Below, piece by piece: positions 43,758-53,200 of a stretch of 64,000 nt of DNA; position 1 is the stretch's first letter; each line of letters starts with the position of its first letter. A program made the position numbers and the translations under genes. The notes below the pieces were generated by a model that saw nothing but the letters and a program-made list of their open reading frames with translations, did not search any database and was not told where the DNA came from. This DNA comes from Lutibacter sp. GTDB taxonomy: Bacteria; Bacteroidota; Bacteroidia; Flavobacteriales; Flavobacteriaceae. The stretch lies in the NCBI GenBank assembly GCA_027449025.1, contig DAIDMK010000015.1, positions 1 through 64,000 of the forward strand, written 5' to 3'.

Positions 43758-44129
43758 ATGAATAATGAACGTAATTTTTTTCTAAACCGAGTAAGGTCAA
43801 TTAAATATGCGGCTAAAGGTCTTTGGATTTTAATTACTTCTGAATATAGTATTATCACCCAAGTGATTATTGCATTAATTATGACAATCATTGGGTTTAT
43901 AATGCATCTTTCTGCTACCGAATGGATGTTCCAGATTATGGCAATCGGACTCATTTTGGTAGCAGAATCATTAAATACTGCTATTGAAAAATTAGCGGAT
44001 TTTATTCACCCTGAATATCACAAACAAATTGGCCGCATCAAGGATATTTCAGCAGGGGCTGCATTTTTTGCCGCAATAATTGCCATTATTATTGGTTTAA
44101 TTATTTATGTACCCAAATTTATAATGTAA
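43758..44129 (+). CDS. dgkA: diacylglycerol kinase
   Basis: This 123-residue integral membrane kinase has three helices; family motif ESLNTAIEKLADF is in the second. It phosphorylates diacylglycerol (or undecaprenol in Gram-positives) at the inner membrane, recycling lipid by-products of envelope glycan modification. Co-transcribed with tpx (2-base spacing). Confidence 0.93.
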   Translation: MNNERNFFLNRVRSIKYAAKGLWILITSEYSIITQVIIALIMTIIGFIMHLSATEWMFQIMAIGLILVAESLNTAIEKLADFIHPEYHKQIGRIKDISAGAAFFAAIIAIIIGLIIYVPKFIM

Positions 44130-44131
44130 TT

Positions 44132-44163
44132 TAAACACAGTCACATTAATTTTATACTTTTGT
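44132..44163 (+). promoter_or_regulatory. promoter of ftsK
   Basis: TTTA (44132-44135), 20 bases, then TACTTTTG (44156-44163), 15 bases before the ftsK ATG. Confidence 0.6.
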
Positions 44164-44178
44164 GAGATAATTAATTGA

Positions 44179-46575
44179 ATGGCCAAAACTAATAAAACAA
44201 CCGAAAAAAAACCAAGAAAGCCTCGTTTTCAAGGAATAAAATCATTTTTTGAAAACCGACTCACACAAACAGTTTTAGGACTGTTTTTGATGCTTTTTGC
44301 AATTTTTTTGATAGCCTCTTTCAGTTCCTTTTTGGTAAACGGACAAGAGGATCAAAGTCAACTTTCTAATTTTGCCGACAAAGATGTTTCCGTAAGAAAC
44401 CTATTGGGTAAAATTGGCGCAAGTTTGAGCCAACTATTAGTTGAAAATGGTTTTGGACTTGCCACTTTTTATTTGCCTATACTCTTATTTTTTACCGGTT
44501 TATTAATCTTTTTTAAAGGCGGTTTAAAACGCATCAAAAAATATTGGTTTTGGGGAATATTGGGAATGCTTTGGATCTCGATCACTTTGGCATTTTTAGT
44601 GCCAAAAAAACCCATTCTTGGTGGCGTTGTAGGTTTTGAATTGAATGTTTATCTGCAGCAGTTTTTGGGTAAAACCGGACTCCTTTTATCGCTGTTATTC
44701 TTACTGATTTCCTATTTGGTCATCCGATTTAAACTTACGCCAGAATTGGTTAAAAGCAGTCTGAAAAAAAACATAGATGATATTCAAGTTGAAGTAGATC
44801 CATCAGAAAATGCTGCTCAAATAGCCACAAAAGCGGAAGAAAAAAAAGAAGAAGAATTCAAATCGCCGCTTGAATTGTCGCTCGAAAAATTAACACCAAT
44901 CTCTACAGTTCCAGAAAATTATTTGGATGAAGACGCTAATCTAGATGATGATTCAAATTTTGTTCCAGACCCAAAATCGGATGCAAAGGTTGCAATCGCT
45001 GTTGATAAAATTGTGGAAGAAAACCGTGTGGATGAAAATTTATCCGACCAATTGGTAAAAGATTTCGGAGAGTTTGATCCAACCTTAGAATTGGGAAATT
45101 ACAAGTTCCCAACCTTAAATTTACTGAGAGACTATAATGAAAGCATCTCTGTTGATCAAGAAGAATTGGAAGCCAATAAAAACAGAATTGTAGAAACACT
45201 AAACAATTATAAAATTGGCATCGACCGCATAAAAGCAACTGTTGGTCCAACAGTTACTTTATATGAAATTGTGCCAGAAGCCGGTATCCGAATTTCAAAA
45301 ATTAAAAATTTAGAGGATGATATTGCTTTATCTCTTTCCGCTTTAGGAATTCGTATTATTGCACCAATTCCTGGAAAAGGCACCATTGGAATTGAAGTTC
45401 CCAACAAAAAACCAACAATGGTTTCTATGAAATCGGTGATTTCTTCAACAAAATTCCAAAATTCAGAAATGGAGTTACCTATTGCACTTGGAAAAACAAT
45501 TTCCAACGAAACATTTGTGGTTGACCTAGCCAAAATGCCGCATTTATTAATGGCAGGTGCAACAGGTCAAGGAAAATCAGTTGGTTTAAATGCCGTTTTA
45601 ACTTCTTTATTGTACAAAAAACATCCGGCCGAAGTCAAATTTGTATTGGTCGATCCTAAAAAAGTAGAACTTACCTTATTTAATAAAATTGAGCGACACT
45701 ATCTGGCAAAATTACCAGATACCGATGATGCCATCATTACCGATACCACCAAAGTTATCAATACCCTGAATTCCTTGTGTATTGAAATGGATATGCGCTA
45801 CGATTTATTAAAACTGGCAATGATTCGCAACATCAAAGAGTACAACGCCAAATTTAAATTGCGAAGGCTAAATCCGAACGACGGACATAAATTTTTGCCA
45901 TATATTGTATTAATTATTGATGAGTTTGCCGATTTGATTATGACCGCAGGCAAAGAAATTGAAACACCCATAGCGCGTTTGGCACAATTGGCTCGGGCTG
46001 TTGGGATTCACTTAATTGTGGCCACACAGCGTCCTTCCGTTAACGTAATTACAGGTATCATTAAAGCGAATTTCCCTGCCAGAGCAGCGTTTAGGGTAAC
46101 TTCAAAAATAGATTCAAGAACCATTTTAGACAGCTCGGGAGCGGACCAGTTAATTGGGAAGGGTGATATGCTTTTTGCAGATGGGAATAATTTGATTCGA
46201 TTGCAATGTGCCTTTGTGGATACGCCAGAAGTTGATAAAATAACTGAATTTATTGGATCACAACGCGCCTACGCAAATGCTTACATGTTACCTGAATATA
46301 GTGGGGATGAGATTGGCACAAACCTTGATATAGACATCAGCGAAAGAGACAATTTATTCAGAGATGCTGCATTGGTTATTGTTCATGCACAACAAGGTTC
46401 GGCATCCTTGTTACAACGAAAGCTGAAATTGGGATATAACCGAGCCGGAAGATTAATCGACCAGCTGGAAGCAGCTGGAATTGTTGGTCCGTTTGAAGGA
46501 AGTAAAGCAAGGCAAGTTTTAATCCCCGATGAAATAGCACTAAATAAATTGTTGGATTACGAATCAAATAATTAA
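44179..46575 (+). CDS. ftsK: DNA translocase FtsK
   Basis: This 798-residue translocase moves chromosome-terminus DNA at the division septum. An N-terminal domain of four membrane helices (about 30-190) and a shorter than usual acidic linker (about 195-320) lead to the alpha/beta motor with Walker A GATGQGKSVGLN (near 460) and Walker B LIIDEFADLI. The C-terminal winged-helix gamma domain (ALVIVHAQQGSASLLQRKLKLGYNRAGRLIDQLE) reads polar DNA sequences in known FtsK proteins. Own promoter; followed 32 bases later by lolA. Confidence 0.97.
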   Translation: MAKTNKTTEKKPRKPRFQGIKSFFENRLTQTVLGLFLMLFAIFLIASFSSFLVNGQEDQSQLSNFADKDVSVRNLLGKIGASLSQLLVENGFGLATFYLPILLFFTGLLIFFKGGLKRIKKYWFWGILGMLWISITLAFLVPKKPILGGVVGFELNVYLQQFLGKTGLLLSLLFLLISYLVIRFKLTPELVKSSLKKNIDDIQVEVDPSENAAQIATKAEEKKEEEFKSPLELSLEKLTPISTVPENYLDEDANLDDDSNFVPDPKSDAKVAIAVDKIVEENRVDENLSDQLVKDFGEFDPTLELGNYKFPTLNLLRDYNESISVDQEELEANKNRIVETLNNYKIGIDRIKATVGPTVTLYEIVPEAGIRISKIKNLEDDIALSLSALGIRIIAPIPGKGTIGIEVPNKKPTMVSMKSVISSTKFQNSEMELPIALGKTISNETFVVDLAKMPHLLMAGATGQGKSVGLNAVLTSLLYKKHPAEVKFVLVDPKKVELTLFNKIERHYLAKLPDTDDAIITDTTKVINTLNSLCIEMDMRYDLLKLAMIRNIKEYNAKFKLRRLNPNDGHKFLPYIVLIIDEFADLIMTAGKEIETPIARLAQLARAVGIHLIVATQRPSVNVITGIIKANFPARAAFRVTSKIDSRTILDSSGADQLIGKGDMLFADGNNLIRLQCAFVDTPEVDKITEFIGSQRAYANAYMLPEYSGDEIGTNLDIDISERDNLFRDAALVIVHAQQGSASLLQRKLKLGYNRAGRLIDQLEAAGIVGPFEGSKARQVLIPDEIALNKLLDYESNN

Positions 46576-46607
46576 TCATATAATTGTCATAAGCACAATA
46601 TAAAAAC

Positions 46608-47261
46608 ATGAAAAAAACAGTATTTTTAGCAGTATTTTTACTATTAAGTATCACCTCATTTGGTCAGGAATCAGCCAAAGCAAAAGCGTTGTTAGATGAA
46701 GTTGCCCAAAAGATTGAAGGTTATAAAAATATTTACATTGAATTTAACCATAGTTTGGACAACAGAGAAGCGAATGTTCATCAGGAAAACAGAGGCACTG
46801 TTACTTTAAAAGGCGATTTGTACAACCTAAATTATATGGGAACAGAACAAATCTTTGACGGAAAAAAAATCTATCTGATTATTCACGAAGATGAAGAGGT
46901 TATTATTCAAAATCCATCGAAAAAAAAGGAAGAGGCGCTTACGCCTTCAAAAATGTTTTCATTTTACAAAACTGGATATACCTTTAAAATGGACGCCTTA
47001 AAAACTATAAAAGGCGTTAAAATACAATATGTGAAATTGACGCCAATTGACAGCAATTCTGAGATAAAAAGTGTCTTGGTAGGGATTGATGCCAATACCA
47101 AACATATCTACGACATCATTGAAACAGGTCAAAATGGTACAACTACTACATTAAATATAAGATCTTTCAAAACAAATCAACCCATCTCAGAAAACCTTTT
47201 TATCTTTGACAGAGCAAAATACAAAAATCAAAAAAATTATACCATCTCTGAACCAAAATAA
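46608..47261 (+). CDS. lolA: LolA-like periplasmic lipoprotein carrier
   Basis: The 217-residue protein has a signal peptide (MKKTVFLAVFLLLSITSFGQ) and an incomplete beta-barrel pattern (NIYIEFNHSLDN, RGTVTLKGDLYNLNYMGTEQIFDGKKIYLI) matching the LolA family that carries lipoproteins from the inner to the outer membrane. It sits between ftsK and an LptF/G permease. A specialised substrate is possible, since sequence identity to proteobacterial LolA is clearly low. Confidence 0.85.
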   Translation: MKKTVFLAVFLLLSITSFGQESAKAKALLDEVAQKIEGYKNIYIEFNHSLDNREANVHQENRGTVTLKGDLYNLNYMGTEQIFDGKKIYLIIHEDEEVIIQNPSKKKEEALTPSKMFSFYKTGYTFKMDALKTIKGVKIQYVKLTPIDSNSEIKSVLVGIDANTKHIYDIIETGQNGTTTTLNIRSFKTNQPISENLFIFDRAKYKNQKNYTISEPK

Positions 47262-47266
47262 TAAAG

Positions 47267-48718
47267 TTGAAAATATTTGACAAATACATTTTAAAAAGTT
47301 TCTTACAACCTTTTTTAGCCACTTTTTTTGTGGTTCTTTTTGTTTTGGTCATGCAAGCTTTATGGCTAGCATTCGATGAAATCGCAGGTAAAGGCATCGA
47401 CATTTTTTTCATTTTAAAATTTTTGGGCTATTTAGCACTCATCCTTACACCTACCGCCTTGCCAATTGGTATTTTATTGTCTTCCATAATGGCTCTGGGT
47501 ACTTTAGCCGAAAATTATGAGTTTGCTGCCATCAAATCAGCAGGTATTTCTTTAAAAAGAGTGATTCGTCCACTAGTTATTTTAGTGGTACTATTAAGCG
47601 GGCTTAATTTTGTATTCTTAAACAATATCTATCCTTGGGCAACCTTGAAACAGAAAAATTTGTATTTGAACATGAAGAAAAAAAAACCAGCTTTGGCACT
47701 GGTTCCTGGGGCATTTAATACCGAAATTCCTGGTTTTAGCATAAAATTTGATGAAAAATATGGGGAAGAAAAAAACCTATTAAAAAATGTTCAAATTGCT
47801 GATTTAAATGCCAACAAAGGAAAAATTAAAGTAATTACTGCAGAAAAAGGTACCATTTCCACAGAAGAAGGAAGTAAATATATGACACTTACCCTTGAAA
47901 ATGGAAATTATTATGAAGAGCATCTAAATCGGGTAATGATGCCTCAAGACAGGTCTAGGATGCCAGCTTCTAAAGCTTCATTTAAAACGTACACCATTAA
48001 TATTGACATCTCTTCATTTAGCGATGACAACTCACTTGATGACGAAAAAATAAAAGAACATCACGGGATGTTAAGCATTATTCAATTGGATTCAATCTCT
48101 AAAATAAATAAAATTGAATATGATACTTACACACATAACAGGGCCGAAATTTTTTATAATACCATCTATGCGAAAAAATTATTCAAATACCCCGATTCGG
48201 TCTTAAACAAAAAATTAGCACCAGAAATACTGGATAATTTTAACCAAAGGAATAAAAGTACCATACTCAATGAATCGGTTCAAATACTTAACCGAACTAT
48301 TGACAGAAATAAATATCAAATAAAAGATTTTAAAGACAAGAGAAAGATCCTTAACCTATATGATTTTGAATTTTATTACAGAATCTCCTTCTCTTTGGCC
48401 TGCCTTGTCTTGTTTTTTATTGGCGCGCCTTTAGGTTCAATTATAAGAAAAGGTGGCTTTGGCTTGCCTTTGATTATGGCAATTACTATTTTTGTCATTT
48501 ACTTTTTCATCTCTCAATTGGGAAGAAACTTATCAGAAGAAAGCGCTATTTCGGCAATATTAGGGAGTTGGTTATCAACATTAATATTGCTGCCTTTTGG
48601 ACTTTTGTTAACCAGAAGAGCGACTAAAGGAATGGGTATTTTTAATATAGATGTCCTTTTTAACAAGATTCAAAAGATATTCAACAAATTAATTCATAGA
48701 AAAATCTCAATTAAATAA
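47267..48718 (+). CDS. LptF/LptG (YjgP/YjgQ) family permease
   Basis: The 483-residue protein has three membrane helices at each end and a large periplasmic beta-jellyroll in between. Characteristic segments are KIFDKYILKSFLQPFLATFFVVLFVLVMQALW, ALPIGILLSSIMALGTLAENYE and the C-terminal PLGSIIRKGGFGLPL. With LptB it would form the inner-membrane ABC extractor of lipopolysaccharide. It starts with TTG, 5 bases after lolA, and its stop overlaps the ribB ATG by one base (TAATG). Whether it is LptF or LptG is not clear. Confidence 0.92.
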   Translation: MKIFDKYILKSFLQPFLATFFVVLFVLVMQALWLAFDEIAGKGIDIFFILKFLGYLALILTPTALPIGILLSSIMALGTLAENYEFAAIKSAGISLKRVIRPLVILVVLLSGLNFVFLNNIYPWATLKQKNLYLNMKKKKPALALVPGAFNTEIPGFSIKFDEKYGEEKNLLKNVQIADLNANKGKIKVITAEKGTISTEEGSKYMTLTLENGNYYEEHLNRVMMPQDRSRMPASKASFKTYTINIDISSFSDDNSLDDEKIKEHHGMLSIIQLDSISKINKIEYDTYTHNRAEIFYNTIYAKKLFKYPDSVLNKKLAPEILDNFNQRNKSTILNESVQILNRTIDRNKYQIKDFKDKRKILNLYDFEFYYRISFSLACLVLFFIGAPLGSIIRKGGFGLPLIMAITIFVIYFFISQLGRNLSEESAISAILGSWLSTLILLPFGLLLTRRATKGMGIFNIDVLFNKIQKIFNKLIHRKISIK

Positions 48719-49860
48719 TGAAAACTTCCACAAGTACAATTAAACTTAACACCATACAAGAAGCGATAGAAGACATCAAAAACGGTAAAATGATTATTGT
48801 TGTTGATGACCAGGATAGAGAAAATGAAGGTGATTTTATTGCTGCTGCAGAATGTGTTACCCCAGAGATGATTAATTTTATGGCTAAGCACGGCAGGGGT
48901 TTAATTTGTGCTCCTTTAACTGAAAGTCGTGCAGATGAGCTTGGATTACCGCTTATGGTAAACAAAAATACCGTTCTACACAATACGCAATTCACAGTTT
49001 CAATTGATTTAATTGGAAGCGGATGCTCAACCGGAATTTCTGTTCATGACAGAGCTAAAACAATAAAAGCAATCACCTCAAAAGAAACGAAACCAGAAGA
49101 TTTTGGAAGACCAGGCCATATTTTCCCTTTAAGAGCGAAAGAAGGCGGCGTTTTGCGCAGAACCGGGCATACAGAAGCTTCTATTGATTTAGCACGTTTG
49201 GCTGGATTTCAGCCTGCGGGAATTTTGGTGGAAATTTTAAATGAAGATGGAACAATGGCACGGCTGCCACAATTGATAGAAGTCGCCAAAAAATTTAAAT
49301 TGAAAATTATTTCTATTGAAGAGTTGGTGGCTTATCGCATGAAATATGATTCATTAATCGATAAAATTGAAAATTTCAATTTGCAAACCCGTTTCGGTGA
49401 ATTTCAATTGAGAGCCTACAAACAAACCACAAACAATCAAGTTCATATTGCCTTGACCAAAGGTACCTGGGAACCAGATGAACCAATTTTGGTGCGCGTC
49501 AATTCATCATTAATCAATAATGATATCCTTCGATTGTTAACTGCCAAACCCGACGACAAGTTTTCTAAAATCTTTAAAATGATTAATGACGAAGGAAAAG
49601 GAGCAGCTGTATTTATCAGCCAGGAAAATCAATCCTTTAATCTCATAAATCGGTTGTCTTTATTAAGGGAAGCTCAAAAAAATGTGGAACATAAAGTACC
49701 TCAAATTCAGCCAGATGATAAAGATTTTGGTATCGGTGCCCAAATTTTACACGATTTAGAAATTACCAAACTGCGTGTTTTATCAAATGCGCCAGCAGTT
49801 AAAAAACGTATTGGTATGACCGGTTACGGATTGGAGATTGTTGAGTATGTAAATTATTAA
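48718..49860 (+). CDS. ribB: 3,4-dihydroxy-2-butanone 4-phosphate synthase with degenerate GTP cyclohydrolase II domain
   Basis: The 380-residue protein makes the four-carbon precursor of riboflavin from ribulose 5-phosphate. The N-terminal domain (1-210) keeps the catalytic motifs VDDQDRENEGDFIAAAE, HGRGLICAPL and RTGHTEASIDLARLAG. The C-terminal half (about 215-380) aligns with GTP cyclohydrolase II but has lost the zinc-binding cysteines and the SLRCDC motif (RVNSSLINNDILRLL is at that place), so it should not hydrolyse GTP. It may be structural or regulatory; a separate active RibA is expected elsewhere. Confidence 0.93.
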   Translation: MKTSTSTIKLNTIQEAIEDIKNGKMIIVVDDQDRENEGDFIAAAECVTPEMINFMAKHGRGLICAPLTESRADELGLPLMVNKNTVLHNTQFTVSIDLIGSGCSTGISVHDRAKTIKAITSKETKPEDFGRPGHIFPLRAKEGGVLRRTGHTEASIDLARLAGFQPAGILVEILNEDGTMARLPQLIEVAKKFKLKIISIEELVAYRMKYDSLIDKIENFNLQTRFGEFQLRAYKQTTNNQVHIALTKGTWEPDEPILVRVNSSLINNDILRLLTAKPDDKFSKIFKMINDEGKGAAVFISQENQSFNLINRLSLLREAQKNVEHKVPQIQPDDKDFGIGAQILHDLEITKLRVLSNAPAVKKRIGMTGYGLEIVEYVNY

Positions 49861-49878
49861 ATTTAAACACAAATTGCA

Positions 49879-50589
49879 TTGAAAAAGATAGTTATAGCTT
49901 GTTTATTTAGCCTTTTCATTTTCAGCTGCAATAATCCTAAAAGCCAATTAGAAAAGGAAACTGAGTCTAAAAAAAATGGATTCGTGTTGCGTGGAACATT
50001 GAAATCTTTTTTGTCAGATAAGGTTTATTTGAGTAAAATTAATAATAATGACGTGCAGCCGGTTGATTCGGCTAAAATTGAGAATAATAACTTTGTTTTA
50101 CAAGGAATTGTTGACTATCCAGAACGATTCATGTTATCTTTTGAAAATTCATCTACAGCAATTATTTTCATTATTGAAAACACACATTTCGAAATTTTTA
50201 TAGATCCAGATCAAATAGAAAAACCTGTTATTAAAGGTTCCGAATTAAACACCAAATTGAACGATTACAAATTGGTTTCAAAAAGTATCTTTAAAAAAAT
50301 TGATTATTTATTTCCAAGATTCCAAAAGGCTCGTCTAGAAAATGATGTTAAAAAACTGGATGAAGTTGGAAATGAATTGAAAAAAATTGAAAAAGAATTC
50401 ACCGACTACAGTTTTAATTTTGTAAAATCCAACAGCGATTCTTATGTTTCCGCCATGGTTTTAAGCGACCAATTGAAATCATCAACAGTTGATACTACCA
50501 GAATTAGCAATGCATACAAACTTCTTTCTAAAGAAGTAAAAAAATCACCTGACGCACAACTAATTGCAAGGGCACTCCGTTTACGTTAA
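49879..50589 (+). CDS. DUF4369-type lipoprotein
   Basis: The 236-residue product has a lipobox (LFIFSCNN). A beta-rich domain (about 35-125: FVLRGTLKSFLSDKVYLSKI, AKIENNNFVLQGIVDYPERFML) matches the DUF4369 module that usually precedes a thioredoxin-like domain in Bacteroidota disulfide proteins. Here the C-terminal part is only a helical segment with no CxxC motif, so it is a thioredoxin-less relative. The frame begins with TTG at 49879. Its last 9 bases overlap the end of the convergent peptidase E gene. Confidence 0.82.
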   Translation: MKKIVIACLFSLFIFSCNNPKSQLEKETESKKNGFVLRGTLKSFLSDKVYLSKINNNDVQPVDSAKIENNNFVLQGIVDYPERFMLSFENSSTAIIFIIENTHFEIFIDPDQIEKPVIKGSELNTKLNDYKLVSKSIFKKIDYLFPRFQKARLENDVKKLDEVGNELKKIEKEFTDYSFNFVKSNSDSYVSAMVLSDQLKSSTVDTTRISNAYKLLSKEVKKSPDAQLIARALRLR

Positions 50590-51288
50590 AAAACTTAAAT
50601 CGGTATTTGGTGGCAATTCTAGTGCTGGCTTGTTTTGTTGAAACAAACGTGCATTTAAAGATCCTTTTAAAATTATTTTACCCTTTTTTATATGCAGCCA
50701 ACTTCCTTCCCTAAGTCCTAAAACTGCCGTTTTATTAAGCGTATGGTATTCATTAATACGGGTTTCCCTAGTTTCGCCCATATGCGTTGAAGTTGGGTCC
50801 GGATCTAAATAATGACAATTTAAATTGAAATTCACAAACCCAAACGTGTCAAAACTTGGCGGATAAATAATGGGCATATCGTTGGTGTTTTGCATGGTTA
50901 ATCCGCAAATATTGCTTCCAGCGCTGGTCCCAAAGTAAGGCGTTCCATTTTCAACCACATTTTTAATGGTTGATAGCAACTTCAAATCGTACAATTGCTT
51001 CACCAATAGAAAAGTGTTTCCGCCGCCAATAAAAATACCTTTTGCTTGGTTAACGGCATCCATCGGATTGCTATATTCGTGAATTCCTTTAATACGAATA
51101 TCAATGCTTTCAAAGCCTTTTCTTGCTACCTCGGTATAAGCTTCATGCGTAATTCCGCCGGGACGCGCATAAGGAATAAATAAAATTTCATTTACACCTT
51201 TAAAAAATTCTGCCAACTCGGGTAAAATATATTCTAAATATCCTTTTCCGTGCACTGATGAACTGCTGGCAATCAATAATTTTTTCAT
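50581..51288 (-). CDS. pepE: peptidase E (alpha-aspartyl dipeptidase, S51)
   Basis: The 235-residue cytoplasmic serine peptidase cleaves dipeptides with an N-terminal aspartate. The nucleophile is in YFGTSAGSNICG, the glycine-rich GIFIGGGNTFLLV precedes it, and NCHYLDPDPTSTHMGETRETRI carries conserved active-site histidines. Length and N-terminus (KKLLIASSSSVHGKGYLEYI) match the family. Monocistronic, convergent with the DUF4369 lipoprotein. Confidence 0.93.
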   Translation of the reverse strand: MKKLLIASSSSVHGKGYLEYILPELAEFFKGVNEILFIPYARPGGITHEAYTEVARKGFESIDIRIKGIHEYSNPMDAVNQAKGIFIGGGNTFLLVKQLYDLKLLSTIKNVVENGTPYFGTSAGSNICGLTMQNTNDMPIIYPPSFDTFGFVNFNLNCHYLDPDPTSTHMGETRETRINEYHTLNKTAVLGLREGSWLHIKKGKIILKGSLNARLFQQNKPALELPPNTDLSFLT

Positions 51289-51373
51289 ATGTAACTATTT
51301 ATTATTTTTTATTGGGCATATGTAATGCGCATATTTTCATAGGTGATTGTATTGTGTATGCGTTATGCTCATT

Positions 51374-51515
51374 CATCTGTTTAAATTTTATTTTTTAGCT
51401 ATAACAGGTGCTGCCTGCCTGCTTAGACCTGCCTGCCGATAGACCAGTGAATTAGTCATTAATCCTTCCTTTGAGAGACAAAATTTGCAATGCTTATTTC
51501 ATTTCAACAAAGTTT
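51374..51515. repeat. dispersed intergenic element, copy B
   Basis: Begins CATCTGTTTAAATTTTA and contains CATCTGTT (51374-51381) paired with AACAGGTG (51403-51410), followed by an extra segment with repeated CCTGCCTGC (51411-51455). It then carries the blocks cattaat, cctttg, caaaatttg and atgctta shared with copy A at 4084-4180. Located in the 309-base gap between pepE and the next plus-strand gene. Confidence 0.55.
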
Positions 51516-51597
51516 CACCAAATATACTCATTTTCAATCTTAACAAAAATTTATAATTATCTGTAATTTTTATATGAATTGAAATGCTTTCTTTGTT

Positions 51598-52368
51598 ATG
51601 ATGAAAAGAAAACTAACCTGCTTATTTTTGCTCGTTTTTTTTGCTATGAAGAGCTTTTCACAAGAAAAATGTGCACTCATTTCAGGAAAAATAATTAGCT
51701 CTAACAATTCAGTTAGCAATGTGCATATCGTTAACCTAAACACCAAATTGGGAACCGTAAGTAATGATGACGGTGATTTTGAAATAATGGTTTCATTAAA
51801 TGACACCTTGCTTTTTTCTTCTATTGAATATGAAAGAAAAGAAATCAGCATAACTAGAAACTACATAAAATATAAAAGAATTATGGTTGAATTAATTCCA
51901 TCTGTTAATGAACTGGATGAAGTTTTTATTGAGGGTTTAACAGGAAATTTGAATTATGACATTAATAAAGTGCCATCTGGCGCATCGCCAAATCATACAT
52001 TTTTACTTAAACCTGGAGATTTAAAAAAGTCTTTGCCAGCTGATACTCATGGATTTTTAGAGGCGCCAAATGTAAATCCTTTTAGTATGGGAGGTGGTGT
52101 TTTGGGTTTACCCGACAGACGTTATGAGGCAGAACAAAGGTTAAAACGAGAAATTGCCCGCAAAAAACAATTCCCTTCAAAAATAATAAAACAGTTTGGT
52201 TTGGCTTATTTTACAGATAAGCTACACATTCCCGAAGAAAAAATATATCACTTTTTAGCCTACTGTGAAGACAGGAATATTATTGGGGAATATTATAACA
52301 ACAATTTATTGAAAGTAATTCAAATTTTGCAGGAAGAAAGTAAAAGCTATCATGAAATTAAAGAGTAA
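51598..52368 (+). CDS. secreted carboxypeptidase-regulatory-like domain protein
   Basis: The 256-residue product has a signal peptide (MMKRKLTCLFLLVFFAMKSFSQ) and a carboxypeptidase-D regulatory-like beta-sandwich (ALISGKIISSNNSVSNVHIVNLNTKLGTVSNDDGDFEI, LLFSSIEYERKEISIT, NELDEVFIEG) of the kind that begins many TonB receptors, but no plug or barrel. The C-terminal half is charged and helical. It overlaps by 17 bases the next gene, which encodes a related protein. Function unknown; probably periplasmic. Confidence 0.82.
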   Translation: MMKRKLTCLFLLVFFAMKSFSQEKCALISGKIISSNNSVSNVHIVNLNTKLGTVSNDDGDFEIMVSLNDTLLFSSIEYERKEISITRNYIKYKRIMVELIPSVNELDEVFIEGLTGNLNYDINKVPSGASPNHTFLLKPGDLKKSLPADTHGFLEAPNVNPFSMGGGVLGLPDRRYEAEQRLKREIARKKQFPSKIIKQFGLAYFTDKLHIPEEKIYHFLAYCEDRNIIGEYYNNNLLKVIQILQEESKSYHEIKE

Positions 52369-53125
52369 AAATATTTTTGTAACTATCGTTTTTTTGGTAT
52401 TTGTTTATTCGAATTCATTAGCGCAAAAAAAAGCGGTTATGTTGAATGGCAATGTTCGCGGTGACTCCATCGTTTTACCAGACATTAACATTGTAAATTT
52501 AACCTCAAATTTAGGAACTTCAAGTGATAAAAACGGTAATTATACAATGTATGCATCCATTGGAGATTCTATTCAATTTTCTTCAGTTGCCTACCGGCAA
52601 CGTATTATTAAAATTTCAGACAGTCATATTGAAAGTAAAACCCTTGTAGTTTATCTTGAGCAGGGTATCAATGAGTTAGATGAAGTTGAAATTGGGCAAA
52701 AAATGCGACTAAACTTGGGAAAAGTTTCTTTACCAAAAGGAGCTGTTTTAGATAATGATAACACAACCTTAAAAAATGCACCGAATACCAGAAAATTTAC
52801 AGATCCAACGTACGGTAATTCTGGAGTTAATTTTAGTGAAATTACTAAGTTACTCACCAATAATATATTCCAAAATAGAAAAGAAAGAAAAGAGGAAGAA
52901 ATGCATATTAAAAAACAAAAACAAATTTTTCTTGAAAATGTTTATAATAATGTAGGAATCGATTTTTTTACCGTTCACCTAAATATCAAAGAAGAAGAAA
53001 TTTATTTGTTTTTGTATTATTGTGAAGATAATGGATTAAGCGACTTTTACAATAGTGATGAGTTTTTGCTTAAGGATTTTATTATAAAACAAAGTAAAAA
53101 GTACAACCAACAAAAGAGTAATTAA
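52352..53125 (+). CDS. secreted carboxypeptidase-regulatory-like domain protein (paralogue)
   Basis: The 257-residue protein has the same layout as its upstream neighbour: signal peptide (IFVTIVFLVFVYSNSLAQ), beta-sandwich with DINIVNLTSNLGTSSDKNGNYTMY and NELDEVEIGQ, then a helical C-terminus with HLNIKEEEIYLFLYYCEDNGL, matching LHIPEEKIYHFLAYCEDRNI in the first protein. Overlapping genes and shared architecture indicate a tandem duplication with translational coupling. Function unknown. Confidence 0.82.
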   Translation: MKLKSKNIFVTIVFLVFVYSNSLAQKKAVMLNGNVRGDSIVLPDINIVNLTSNLGTSSDKNGNYTMYASIGDSIQFSSVAYRQRIIKISDSHIESKTLVVYLEQGINELDEVEIGQKMRLNLGKVSLPKGAVLDNDNTTLKNAPNTRKFTDPTYGNSGVNFSEITKLLTNNIFQNRKERKEEEMHIKKQKQIFLENVYNNVGIDFFTVHLNIKEEEIYLFLYYCEDNGLSDFYNSDEFLLKDFIIKQSKKYNQQKSN

Positions 53126-53200
53126 TTTTATATAGACATTCATTGTGGTTCGATAAAAATTCATAAAAAATGATTTATCTCAATCAAAATGGGACTTGAT

